Shown one piece after another: positions 41,149 through 49,051 of a stretch of DNA of 64,000 nt; within the stretch, counting starts at the first letter, position 1, and the number at the start of each line of letters is the position of its first letter. The translations under genes and the position numbers were made by a program. The notes beneath the pieces are model-generated. The model was given only the letters and a program-made list of their open reading frames with translations. It ran no database searches and was not told the origin of the DNA. The DNA comes from Arthrobacter sp. StoSoilB19 (lineage in GTDB: Bacteria > Actinomycetota > Actinomycetes > Actinomycetales > Micrococcaceae): contig NZ_AP024650.1 in assembly GCF_019977275.1 (NCBI RefSeq), positions 1,984,001 to 2,048,000 on the forward strand, given 5' to 3'.

Positions 41149-42236
41149 CCCTTTCGGAATTCGACAGCTTCCGGCCGGCGGAGCGTGCCCGGCGCCGCCG
41201 GCAGGACGGCAAACCCGGCCTGCGCCGCCGCAGGGACAACGGGGACGGTTCCCGCGAAGTGCCCATGGTCCCGGAGCCTGAATTCACCTCTTACTACGGC
41301 CGCCCCGTCGTAAAGCCCGCGCCGTGGGGCGATGACGTTGCCATCTACCTGTTCCTGGGCGGCGTGGCAGCAGGCTCGGCGCTGCTTGGCCTCGGCGGCC
41401 AGTTGACCGGACGGCCGATACTTCGCCGGAATGCCCGGCTGGGTGCCTTGGCCGCCGTGAGTGCCGGCGCCGTCGCGTTGGTGAAGGACCTGGGCAGGCC
41501 GGAGCGTTTCCTGCATATGCTGCGGACCTTCAAAGTGACCTCGCCGATGAGCGTGGGCTCCTGGATCCTCAGCGCCTTCAGCGCAGGTGCGGGTGTTGCC
41601 GCAGTGGCCGAAATCGACCGGATGAGCGGAAACCGGCTGCCGCTGGGACCCTTGCGCAGGGTGCTGCAGGCCGTGGAAGGACCGGCGGGCGTCGAGGCTG
41701 CGGTGTTCGCCGGACCATTGGCGGCATACACAGCTGTCCTGCTTGGCGACACCGCCACCCCCACCTGGAACGCTGCGCACGAGGAACTGCCGTTCGTCTT
41801 CGTCAGTTCGGCGTGCCTCGCTTCTGCCGGGCTCGCCATGGTCACCACGCCGGCCCGCGAGACCGGTCCCGCCCGCAAACTCGCGGTGCTTGGCGTCGTG
41901 GGCGACGTGCTTGCCATGAAGATCATGGAGCGCCGGATGGATCCGGTGGCAGCCGAGCCCCTTCATCAGGGCAAGGCAGGCACCATGCTGAAGTGGAGCG
42001 AGCGGTTGGCAGTCGCCGGCGGCCTGGGAACCGTGCTGGGTGGCCGCAACCGCGTCGCAGCTGCCGCTTCGGGGGTGGCGTTGCTGGCCGCTTCTGCACT
42101 GACCCGGTTTGGCATCTTCGAAGCGGGGCTGGCCTCTGCCAAGGACCCGCGGTACACCATCGAACCGCAGAAGGCCCGGCTCGCAGCCCGCCGCGCAGCC
42201 GGCGTAACCGGCGACGCGATCACGACCGCCAGCTGA
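41145..42236 (+). CDS. NrfD-type membrane subunit of formate dehydrogenase
   Basis: 363 residues, GTG start overlapping the beta-subunit stop. A basic N-terminal tail (AERARRRRQDGKPGLRRRR) is followed by about eight hydrophobic segments, including IYLFLGGVAAGSALLGLGGQ, typical of the NrfD/PsrC family, which bind quinone without haem. LVKDLGRPERFLHMLRTFKVTSPMS is a family landmark (given here in part). It replaces the cytochrome b gamma subunit of the E. coli enzyme and would hand electrons to menaquinone. Last gene of the operon, convergent with selD. Confidence 0.88.
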   Translation: MTLSEFDSFRPAERARRRRQDGKPGLRRRRDNGDGSREVPMVPEPEFTSYYGRPVVKPAPWGDDVAIYLFLGGVAAGSALLGLGGQLTGRPILRRNARLGALAAVSAGAVALVKDLGRPERFLHMLRTFKVTSPMSVGSWILSAFSAGAGVAAVAEIDRMSGNRLPLGPLRRVLQAVEGPAGVEAAVFAGPLAAYTAVLLGDTATPTWNAAHEELPFVFVSSACLASAGLAMVTTPARETGPARKLAVLGVVGDVLAMKIMERRMDPVAAEPLHQGKAGTMLKWSERLAVAGGLGTVLGGRNRVAAAASGVALLAASALTRFGIFEAGLASAKDPRYTIEPQKARLAARRAAGVTGDAITTAS

Positions 42237-42251
42237 CCTGGCCGCCAGGCA

Positions 42252-43277
42252 TCAGCGGATCCTGATGCCCCGGCCGGCAGTGGTGTGGCCGATGACGGGG
42301 TGCCCTGGCAGCTCGCCGACCACCAGCAGCCCGCCGGAAGTCTGGGCATCGGCAAGCAGCAGCAGGTCGTCTTCGGTGATGCCCGGTGCGGTCTGCAGGT
42401 GCGGCCGCACCCAGTCGAGGTTGCGCCGGGTCCCGCCGGAGACAAAGCCGTCGCGCAGTGCCTCGCGGGCTCCATCAATCAGCGGTACCGCCTTCAGGTC
42501 GATCACTGCGCCCACTTCCGATGCCCGGACCATCTTGTGAAGATGGCCAAGCAGGCCAAAACCCGTGACGTCCGTTGCTGCCCGGACGCCGGCGGCCACC
42601 GCTGCCTCGGACGCGTCGCGATTGAGACCCACCATGGTCGCTATCGCCTCGGCAAACACTTCACCGGTCGCTTTGTGCCGGTTGTTGAGAAGCCCGACGC
42701 CGATCGGCTTTGTCAGCGTGATGGGCAGGCCCGGCCGGGCGGCGTCGTTGCGCAGCAGCCGGTCCGGGTGCGCGACGCCGGTGACGGCCATGCCGTACTT
42801 GGGTTCCGGATCGTCGATGGAGTGTCCGCCAAGCACCGGGCAACCGGCCTCCGACGCCACACTAAGCCCGCCGCGGAGGACCTCCGTCATCAGCTCCATT
42901 GGCAGGACGCCGCGGGGCCAGCCCACCAGGTTGATGGCCGTGACCGGCCGGCCGCCCATTGCATAGATATCCGAGAGCGCATTGGCGGCGGCGATCCGGC
43001 CCCAGTCAAAGGCATCGTTGACAACGGGAGTGAAGAAATCCGCCGTGGTAAGAACCGCGAGGTCGTCCCGCACCAGGACGGCCGCCGCGTCGTCGCCACT
43101 GTCCAGGCCAACCAGCACCTCTGCGCCCGGCTGGCCGATGAGGCCACGGACGGCATCTTCGAGCTCACCCGGCGGGATCTTGCAGGCACAGCCTCCTCCG
43201 TGGGCGTAGTCGGTGAGCCGAAGGGCGCCCACGGCGCCCTCATCAAGTTGCTGGACTGACGTCTGGGCCTCATTCAC
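42252..43277 (-). CDS. selD: Selenophosphate synthetase
   Basis: 341 residues. The N-terminal glycine-rich active-site loop is AHGGGCACKIPPGEL, with Cys (not Sec) and Lys at the catalytic positions. ATP/metal-binding parts include VGLDSGDDAAAVLV, TTADFFTPVVNDAFDWGRIA (given in part), ANALSDIYAMGG, VLGGHSIDDPEPKYG and ATDVTGFGLLGHLHKM. It makes selenophosphate from selenide and ATP for selenocysteine synthesis. Divergent from the tRNA-Sec/selA/selB cluster, with only 44 bases between the starts. Confidence 0.93.
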   Translation of the reverse strand: MNEAQTSVQQLDEGAVGALRLTDYAHGGGCACKIPPGELEDAVRGLIGQPGAEVLVGLDSGDDAAAVLVRDDLAVLTTADFFTPVVNDAFDWGRIAAANALSDIYAMGGRPVTAINLVGWPRGVLPMELMTEVLRGGLSVASEAGCPVLGGHSIDDPEPKYGMAVTGVAHPDRLLRNDAARPGLPITLTKPIGVGLLNNRHKATGEVFAEAIATMVGLNRDASEAAVAAGVRAATDVTGFGLLGHLHKMVRASEVGAVIDLKAVPLIDGAREALRDGFVSGGTRRNLDWVRPHLQTAPGITEDDLLLLADAQTSGGLLVVGELPGHPVIGHTTAGRGIRIR

Positions 43278-43305
43278 CCGCCTAGCGTACCCCCGTGAAT
43301 CGACC

Positions 43306-43314
43306 TGCTATATT
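43306..43314 (+). promoter_or_regulatory. Extended -10 promoter of tRNA-Sec
   Basis: TGCTATATT contains the extended TGn motif plus TATATT, ending seven bases before the tRNA 5' end. No good -35 is visible, consistent with an extended -10 promoter. Confidence 0.55.
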
Positions 43315-43321
43315 GAGGCGC

Positions 43322-43416
43322 GGTGGCGTCCGGGTCCTGGTGGGCCCCCCGGTCTTCAAAACCGGTGCGGCTGAGCATCTCGGCCTGGCGGGTTCGATTC
43401 CCGTCCGCCACCGCCA
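43322..43416 (+). tRNA. selC: tRNA-Sec, anticodon UCA
   Basis: 95 bases with encoded GCCA end. Acceptor stem GGTGGCG pairs with CGCCACC; an eighth T/C position is mismatched. The D arm is a 6-bp stem GGGTCC/GGGCCC with a four-base TGGT loop, a tRNA-Sec trait. The anticodon arm CCGGT-CTTCAAA-ACCGG holds TCA at 43356-43358. The long variable arm has GGCTGAG/CTCGGCC around CAT. The T arm is GCGGG-TTCGATT-CCCGT. It is decoded at UGA in the formate dehydrogenase mRNA. Confidence 0.93.
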
Positions 43417-43440
43417 ACTTTCGGCAGTGAATGCCGCGAT

Positions 43441-44784
43441 ATGAGGAGGGCTGTGGACCACGTCGATCCCCGCCGCCTGATTCCCCGCACGGACGACCTG
43501 CTGGCACTGCCGCCCGTCCGCGAAGCCCGGTCACGGCTGAGTGAGCGTGTGATCCGCGAACTCGTCCGGGACATCCAGGACCAGGCCCGGCGCGGTGACC
43601 TTCCTCCCGGCCAGGTGGAGCCAGTCCTGCTGGCCGCCGTCGCTGACCGCAAGGCAACAACCCTCCGCCCGGTGCTGAACGCCACCGGGGTCATCGTCCA
43701 CACCAACCTGGGGCGGGCACCCCTTTCCGCGGCCGCGGTCGAAGCTGTTATCGCAGCCAGCGGCTACGTTGACGTGGAACTCGACCTGGCTGACGGAAAC
43801 CGCTCCCGCCGTGGCGCCGGGGCCCGGGCGGTACTGCTCGCCGCCTGTCCCGCCGCTGAGGACGCACTGGTGGTCAACAACGGAGCAGCGGCGCTGGTAC
43901 TGGCCACTACAGCCCTGGCCGCCGGCCGGGACGTGGTGGTGAGCCGCGGCGAACTCGTTGAGATCGGTGCAGGCTTCAGGCTCACCGACCTGATGGAATC
44001 GACAGGGGCAAGGCTTCGCGAGGTGGGCACCACCAACCGGACCCACCTGCACGACTACGCAGCGGCCCTCGGCCCCGATACGGGCTGCGTGCTGAAGGTC
44101 CATCCGAGCAACTTCCGGGTAGACGGTTTCACTTCCGCTGTTCCGCTGCATGAACTGGCCCCGCTGACGCAGGCACACGGAGTACCGCTCGTGGCCGACC
44201 TTGGCAGTGGACTGCTGGCACCCGACCCGCACCTCCCTGATGAACCTGATGTTGCCTCCGCTTTGGCGGCCGGGGCCGACGTCGTCATCGCCAGCGGCGA
44301 CAAACTTCTCGGCGGACCCCAGGCGGGCCTGCTGCTGGGCCGCAAGGAGGTCATCACCCGGTTGGCCCGCCACCCGCTTGCCCGGGCCGTCCGGGCAGAC
44401 AAACTTGCCCTCGCTGCCTTGGAGGCGACCGTGGCCGGCGGAATGCCGCCCGTCGTACAGGCGCTGCACGCCGACGTCGGGCAATTGCGGCGCCGCACGG
44501 AACGGCTGGCCCAGGAACTCGGGGCAGCGGTGGTGCCGCATGACGGCAGGGTAGGCGGCGGGGGCGCCCCCGGTTTTGCCTTGCCCGGGTGGGCGCTCCG
44601 GCTCCCCGAAGGACTGGCGCGGCTCCTGCGTACCGGCGATCCCGCCGTGCTTCCGCGCGTCCACGACGGTTCCTGCCTGATCGATCTGCGGTGCGTGCCC
44701 GCCGCGGACGACGACCGGATTCTCGAGGCCATTCGGCAGGCGCTGGCAGCCCTCGAGGCTGCGGATGCAGGCAGGGCGGGCTGA
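43441..44784 (+). CDS. selA: L-seryl-tRNA(Sec) selenium transferase
   Basis: 447 residues from ATG 43441; GTG 43453 (VDHVDPRRLIPRTD) follows AGGAGGG and is an alternative. PLP enzyme with LNATGVIVHTNLGRAPLS, ALVVNNGAAALVL, VSRGELVEIGAGFRL, VGTTNRTHLHDY and the PLP-binding Lys288 in ASGDKLLGGPQAG. It converts Ser-tRNA(Sec) to Sec-tRNA(Sec) with selenophosphate as a bacterial ring-shaped decamer. Starts 24 bases after tRNA-Sec, so it may share its transcript. selB follows after three bases. Confidence 0.93.
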   Translation: MRRAVDHVDPRRLIPRTDDLLALPPVREARSRLSERVIRELVRDIQDQARRGDLPPGQVEPVLLAAVADRKATTLRPVLNATGVIVHTNLGRAPLSAAAVEAVIAASGYVDVELDLADGNRSRRGAGARAVLLAACPAAEDALVVNNGAAALVLATTALAAGRDVVVSRGELVEIGAGFRLTDLMESTGARLREVGTTNRTHLHDYAAALGPDTGCVLKVHPSNFRVDGFTSAVPLHELAPLTQAHGVPLVADLGSGLLAPDPHLPDEPDVASALAAGADVVIASGDKLLGGPQAGLLLGRKEVITRLARHPLARAVRADKLALAALEATVAGGMPPVVQALHADVGQLRRRTERLAQELGAAVVPHDGRVGGGGAPGFALPGWALRLPEGLARLLRTGDPAVLPRVHDGSCLIDLRCVPAADDDRILEAIRQALAALEAADAGRAG

Positions 44785-44787
44785 ACC

Positions 44788-46584
44788 GTGCACGTCGTTG
44801 CCACGGCCGGTCACGTCGATTCCGGCAAGAGCACCCTTGTCCGCGCCCTTACCGGCATGGAGCCGGACCGCTGGGAAGAAGAACGGCGCCGCGGGCTGAC
44901 CATCGACCTGGGTTACGCCTGGACCACGTTGCCGTCCGGGCAGGACGTTGCGTTCGTCGACGTCCCCGGCCACGAGCGTTTCCTGGGCAACATGCTTGCC
45001 GGCATCGGACCCGCGCCGGTGGTGTGTTTCGTCGTCGCCGCCGACGAAGGCTGGCAGGCCCAGTCGAGTGACCACCGGGACGCCGTGGCGGCGCTGGGCA
45101 TCGAGCACGGTGTGGTGGTCCTCAGCCGCGCGGACCGGGCGTCCAGCCAGCGGGTGGCGGACGTCCTGGCACGCACCCGGGTGGAGCTGGCCGGGACTGG
45201 TCTGAGGGATGCCCCGGCCGTTGCCGTGTCCGCCATCGACGGCACCGGCCTGGCTGAGCTGCGTTCAGCGCTCGACGGCGTCCTGGCCAGTGTGCCCCAA
45301 CCCGCCACAGATGGGCGGGTCCGGCTGTGGGTGGACCGGTCGTTCACGATCACCGGTTCCGGCACCGTGGTGACCGGAACGCTGGCCGCAGGAACGATCG
45401 TCCAGGGGGACCGGCTGGGCCTCTTTGGTCACCTTGGTTCCCGGTCCGTCGTCGTCCGCGGCCTGCAAAGCCGCGACACCTCGTACCCCTCGGTGGCGCC
45501 AGTCAGCCGTGTGGCCCTCAACCTGCGCGACGTTTCCGCCACGGACATCCGGCGCGGTGATGCGCTGCTCACCCTCGATGCCTGGCCCACCACCGGCGTC
45601 GTGGGCATCCAACGGACCACCGGTGTGGCGTATACGGATGTGCCGGAGCAGCTCATGGTCCATGTTGGCACCGCGTCCGTGCCGGCCAGGCTGCGTCCTT
45701 TCGGCGCCGACCACGCTAGGCTCGTCCTCGACAGGCACCTGCCTCTCGTCCTGGGCGACCGGCTGGTGCTGCGCGACCCCGGAAGCCGCTCTGTGCTGGG
45801 CGGGGCACGCATCCTCGACGCCGATCCACCGGCCTTGCGGCGGCGCGGAGACGGCGCCCACTGGGCCCAGCGGCTTGCAGGCATGGACCCGGCGGGTGAC
45901 GTGCTGGGGGAGGTGGCAGCCCGCAAAGCCGTGCAGGTGGAGCATCTGCGCCGGCTCGGGCTGTTGTCCGGGCAGGACCCGGAAGGGCCGTCCGGCGTGC
46001 AGGTCATCGACGACTGGTGGGTGCACGCTCCTGTCCTTGAGGCCTGGCAGCACCAGCTTCGCAACGCAGTCCAGGCGCTGCAGGAATCCGATCCCTTGGC
46101 GCCGGGCCTTTCCATGGGGGCAGCCCGCAACCTGCTTCGCCTGCCCGACGAGAAGCTGCTTTCCCATGTCATCCGTGGGGCCGCCCTGGAACAGGACGCA
46201 GGCCACATCCGGCTGCCCGGCAGCCGGGGCCACCTTGGCCCCATCGAACCGGCAATTGCCGAGCTGGAGCGCAGGCTCACCACGCATACGTTCCAGGCCC
46301 CGGAATCCGAGGAGCTGGCCGCGCTGGGTTTGGGCACGCGGGAGCTGGCTGCTGCAGAACGCTCGGGCCGCCTGCTGAGGCTGCGTGACGGCGTGGTGCT
46401 GCTGCCAACGGCGCCGGCCCTTGCGATGCGAACCCTAGCCGGCCTGGAGCAGCCCTTTACCACCAGCCAGGCGCGCCAAGCCCTCGGAACGACGCGCCGG
46501 ATAGCGGTTCCACTGCTGGAACACCTCGATTCGCGGGGGTGGACCCAGCGGTTGGACGCAGGCCACCGCAAGGTGGTGCGCTAA
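44788..46584 (+). CDS. selB: Selenocysteine-specific elongation factor
   Basis: 598 residues. GTP-binding domain: P-loop GHVDSGKSTLVRALTG, switch region RRRGLTIDLGYAWT, and DVPGHERFLGNMLAG. EF-Tu-like domains 2 and 3 follow (FTITGSGTVVTGTL). The C-terminal ~200 residues form winged-helix repeats (RNAVQALQESDPLAPG, LLRLPDEKLLSHV, FTTSQARQALGTTRRIAVPL) which in SelB bind the SECIS hairpin. The GTP motif NKxD is changed to SRAD at the expected place (VVVLSRADRA), seen in other actinobacterial SelB-like sequences only as an impression. Its stop overlaps the stop of the convergent CPBP gene. Confidence 0.93.
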   Translation: MHVVATAGHVDSGKSTLVRALTGMEPDRWEEERRRGLTIDLGYAWTTLPSGQDVAFVDVPGHERFLGNMLAGIGPAPVVCFVVAADEGWQAQSSDHRDAVAALGIEHGVVVLSRADRASSQRVADVLARTRVELAGTGLRDAPAVAVSAIDGTGLAELRSALDGVLASVPQPATDGRVRLWVDRSFTITGSGTVVTGTLAAGTIVQGDRLGLFGHLGSRSVVVRGLQSRDTSYPSVAPVSRVALNLRDVSATDIRRGDALLTLDAWPTTGVVGIQRTTGVAYTDVPEQLMVHVGTASVPARLRPFGADHARLVLDRHLPLVLGDRLVLRDPGSRSVLGGARILDADPPALRRRGDGAHWAQRLAGMDPAGDVLGEVAARKAVQVEHLRRLGLLSGQDPEGPSGVQVIDDWWVHAPVLEAWQHQLRNAVQALQESDPLAPGLSMGAARNLLRLPDEKLLSHVIRGAALEQDAGHIRLPGSRGHLGPIEPAIAELERRLTTHTFQAPESEELAALGLGTRELAAAERSGRLLRLRDGVVLLPTAPALAMRTLAGLEQPFTTSQARQALGTTRRIAVPLLEHLDSRGWTQRLDAGHRKVVR

Positions 46585-47459
46585 GGGTTTGCGTCCCGAA
46601 GTCGACGGGCTTTGACGAGGAAGACAACCGCAACAATCGTCCAGAATGCAGCACCCCAAAGCAGTGCCGGCATCAGGACCGCCATTCCGGTCGCCGTACC
46701 TGATGCCATGAAAGAGTTGATGAACGCCCCTGCCGAAAGCGGCGCGTGCATGAGCATCGCCAGCGGGAGGCTCCCTGTCCGGTCGTAGACCCACACCATC
46801 AGCACCCGGAATGGGGGCAGCCAGGCAAACAGGAACACCGCCACGATAACCGCGTTTGGTATAGCTCCTGAAGGGTCAGTGCTGTCCGCGAACATCGGGT
46901 AGTGCCAGGTTCCCCACAGCAGGGCCATGATGAGGCCAGTCAAAAGAATGCCGTAACGCCTACGGAGTCTGGGCAGGGCAAAGCCCGTCCAGCCAAGCTC
47001 TTCCAGGATGCCGACCGCGAGCCCGACCAGGAGGCCGCCCAGGATAATGGCCGCTGTCCCCTCCAGTGTGGTCGTGCCCGCGTAGTAACCCGGAAACATC
47101 ATCGAGACCATGGCCGCCGTCGTAGCCATGACGATCGGGCCAGTAAGAAGGGCGAAAAGGTACCACCGGGGGCCCACCCGCCATTGGCGCAGCCGGGTCC
47201 CGAGTTCCCGAAGCCCTGTTCGGCCGTATAGAAGGGCGGTAAGGGAAACGCCGGCTGCGGCGGGCCCTGCCGGGAGCGCCGCCGCGGCCCAGGTTACGGT
47301 TAGGTGCCCTGCACTGAGAATGGCAACCATTCCGCCCCAGGAGATGAAAAATGCGAGGAGGTAGAAAACAGGCAAGGGATGGCGCCTCGTGAACGAGGAG
47401 AACCCCTTGCCGGCGGCGCCCGAAACGAGCGGCACTCCGGGCTGTGGTTGCGTTGTCAT
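46581..47459 (-). CDS. CPBP-family intramembrane glutamic endopeptidase
   Basis: 292 residues with about eight membrane segments. ATG 47459 has GGAGGG five bases upstream. The family motifs are present: EELGWTGFALPRL (motif 1, EExxxR variant), LLWGTWHYPMF (motif 2 with His) and MLMHAPLSAGAF (motif 3 with His). These Glu and His residues form the intramembrane active site of Abi/CAAX-like proteases. Substrate unknown; some relatives act in bacteriocin self-immunity or prenyl-protein processing. Stands alone and converges on selB. Confidence 0.87.
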   Translation of the reverse strand: MTTQPQPGVPLVSGAAGKGFSSFTRRHPLPVFYLLAFFISWGGMVAILSAGHLTVTWAAAALPAGPAAAGVSLTALLYGRTGLRELGTRLRQWRVGPRWYLFALLTGPIVMATTAAMVSMMFPGYYAGTTTLEGTAAIILGGLLVGLAVGILEELGWTGFALPRLRRRYGILLTGLIMALLWGTWHYPMFADSTDPSGAIPNAVIVAVFLFAWLPPFRVLMVWVYDRTGSLPLAMLMHAPLSAGAFINSFMASGTATGMAVLMPALLWGAAFWTIVAVVFLVKARRLRDANP

Positions 47460-47688
47460 GGGGACCCTCCTGCCTGACCAAACGCGCGCCCGCCGGTGAC
47501 CCGGGAGCTGCTACCCCCAACTCCCAGCGTGATAGTGCAGGCAATGGCGGAGTAGGGGCTTTGGTCATGGCACCCTGTACCTCTGGAGCGCCGGGACGCC
47601 CCGGAGACCTGTCTTGGTTCCAAAGACCCTGTTTGGGCACTTCTCCGCGCCCTAGTCTGTCGTCATCCATTACATCAAGGAGGCATCC

Positions 47689-48171
47689 ATGCGCAGAGCA
47701 GCAATGACTGAAACCGAGCGGGTCCATCATCTCTCCGAGAACCTCATGGGCCAGCTGGCCAGAGGCAGGGAATGGGCCACGCCTGGTGTGCAGGCTGCGC
47801 TTCAGCGGGCGGTGGCTGGGCTGGATGCAGGCATCGAGACCGCTTCTCCCCGCCTCCAGGCGCTGTTGCGCCGGTTGGCCGATGAGCTTGCCGGGGGTGT
47901 GGAGACACTGACGCCACGGGTCCAGGGACAGCTTAAGCGCGTTGGCCCGAAACCGGCCGGACGAGCCAAGAGACGCGGCCCGGTGAGGTCCCGGCAGCCG
48001 GCCTTCCGGATGTGGTGGTGGATCGCAGGGCTCGTAGCGTTGGCGGCCGGGGCAGCAGTCTGGCGCTCAATGCAGGCGTCCAAGGAAGAGACGGTGCGTT
48101 CGGACAGTTCGCAGGACATGAGCGGTGCGGATGCGAATGTCGACGCAGATCTTGCCTCGGGACGGATGTAG
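47689..48171 (+). CDS. Hypothetical single-pass membrane protein
   Basis: 160 residues, not assigned to a family. AAGGAGG sits five bases before ATG 47689. Residues about 10-75 are amphipathic helical repeats with similar cores (TPGVQAALQRAVAGLDAGIE, SPRLQALLRRLADELAGGVE, TPRVQGQLKRV), suggesting a three-fold repeated helix unit of about 21 residues. A basic stretch (GRAKRRGPVRSRQPAFRM) precedes one membrane helix (WWWIAGLVALAAGAAVW) and an acidic tail rich in Ser/Asp. Probably membrane-anchored with a cytoplasmic helical domain. Confidence 0.7.
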   Translation: MRRAAMTETERVHHLSENLMGQLARGREWATPGVQAALQRAVAGLDAGIETASPRLQALLRRLADELAGGVETLTPRVQGQLKRVGPKPAGRAKRRGPVRSRQPAFRMWWWIAGLVALAAGAAVWRSMQASKEETVRSDSSQDMSGADANVDADLASGRM

Positions 48172-48253
48172 GAGGGCGTTCAGCGGCGGCAAGAAAGCAT
48201 CGTTCTACAAAGGCGCCGGCCACCGATGGATTATCCCCCGGAAGGCCAGCGTC

Positions 48254-49051
48254 TCAGAGGAAGCGTCTGAGCAGTTCCGGGACCCGGGGCAGGACCAGTT
48301 CAGGGGGACCGGAAAGCCGGGACTCGAGGGCCACTGTTCCCTGGTACCCCATGGCCTTGAGGGCGGCGCCGATCGGAGCCCAGTCGATGTGGCCGGCGCC
48401 CGGTTCCAGTCGATTGGAGTCGCTGGCCTGGACGTGGCCGACGAAAGCGCCCGCTGCCTCCAGTGCCGCTGCGGGATCTGCTTCTTCAATGTTCATGTGA
48501 TAGGTGTCTGCGGCAAGCTTGACCGAACCGAGTCCGACTTTCCGCAGCAGTTCCACGCCCTGGGCGAGTGTGTTGACCATGTGGTCTTCGTACCGGTTTA
48601 AGGGTTCCAGATAGAGTTCTACGCCTTCGCGCGCGGCGTGCACTCCAAGTTGACCGAGAACATCAACAAGCACGGCCGTGTCCTCCTCCTGGGTTCGCGG
48701 CGGAATGAACGGGGGAAGGCGTTTTGAAAACATGCCGTACGAGGCCGGGGTTACGGCGCCCCGGCCCCCCAGCTCGGCCATGACACTTAGCTGGGATCGA
48801 AGTTGAACCACGGCGTCCCGACGGAGGGCCTCGTCAAAGTCTCCGATGAAGTGAAGCATGTCCACGCATACGGTGGGCATGACCACTCCGTTCTTCCGTG
48901 CGCGCCGAAGCTCGGACAGACGGTTCTGGAAACCCAGGTCGCCTTGGGCGCGGAGCTCAATTCCGTCGAAGCCCCAGGCAACGGCTCTCTCAAATTTCTC
49001 CTCCAGGCAGCTACCGGGCAGGTGCTGCTCTTGTACGGTGAGCGGGATCAT
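48254..49051 (-). CDS. Sugar phosphate isomerase/epimerase (xylose-isomerase-like TIM barrel)
   Basis: 265 residues. Barrel strands with likely metal ligands: YLEPLNRYEDHM (Glu), KLAADTYHMNIEE (Asp, His), VGHVQASDSNR (His) and VALESRLSG (Glu). GFDGIELRAQGDL is the second strand typical of the AP endonuclease 2 superfamily. Substrate unknown. Start overlaps the stop of the upstream dehydrogenase gene by four bases, so the pair probably handles one sugar or cyclitol. Confidence 0.83.
   Translation of the reverse strand: MIPLTVQEQHLPGSCLEEKFERAVAWGFDGIELRAQGDLGFQNRLSELRRARKNGVVMPTVCVDMLHFIGDFDEALRRDAVVQLRSQLSVMAELGGRGAVTPASYGMFSKRLPPFIPPRTQEEDTAVLVDVLGQLGVHAAREGVELYLEPLNRYEDHMVNTLAQGVELLRKVGLGSVKLAADTYHMNIEEADPAAALEAAGAFVGHVQASDSNRLEPGAGHIDWAPIGAALKAMGYQGTVALESRLSGPPELVLPRVPELLRRFL

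Noticed and set aside
43531..45108. 525-residue minus-strand frame opposite selA
   Set aside because: Shadow of selA/selB in GC-rich DNA; Gly/Arg/His-rich with no recognisable motif.
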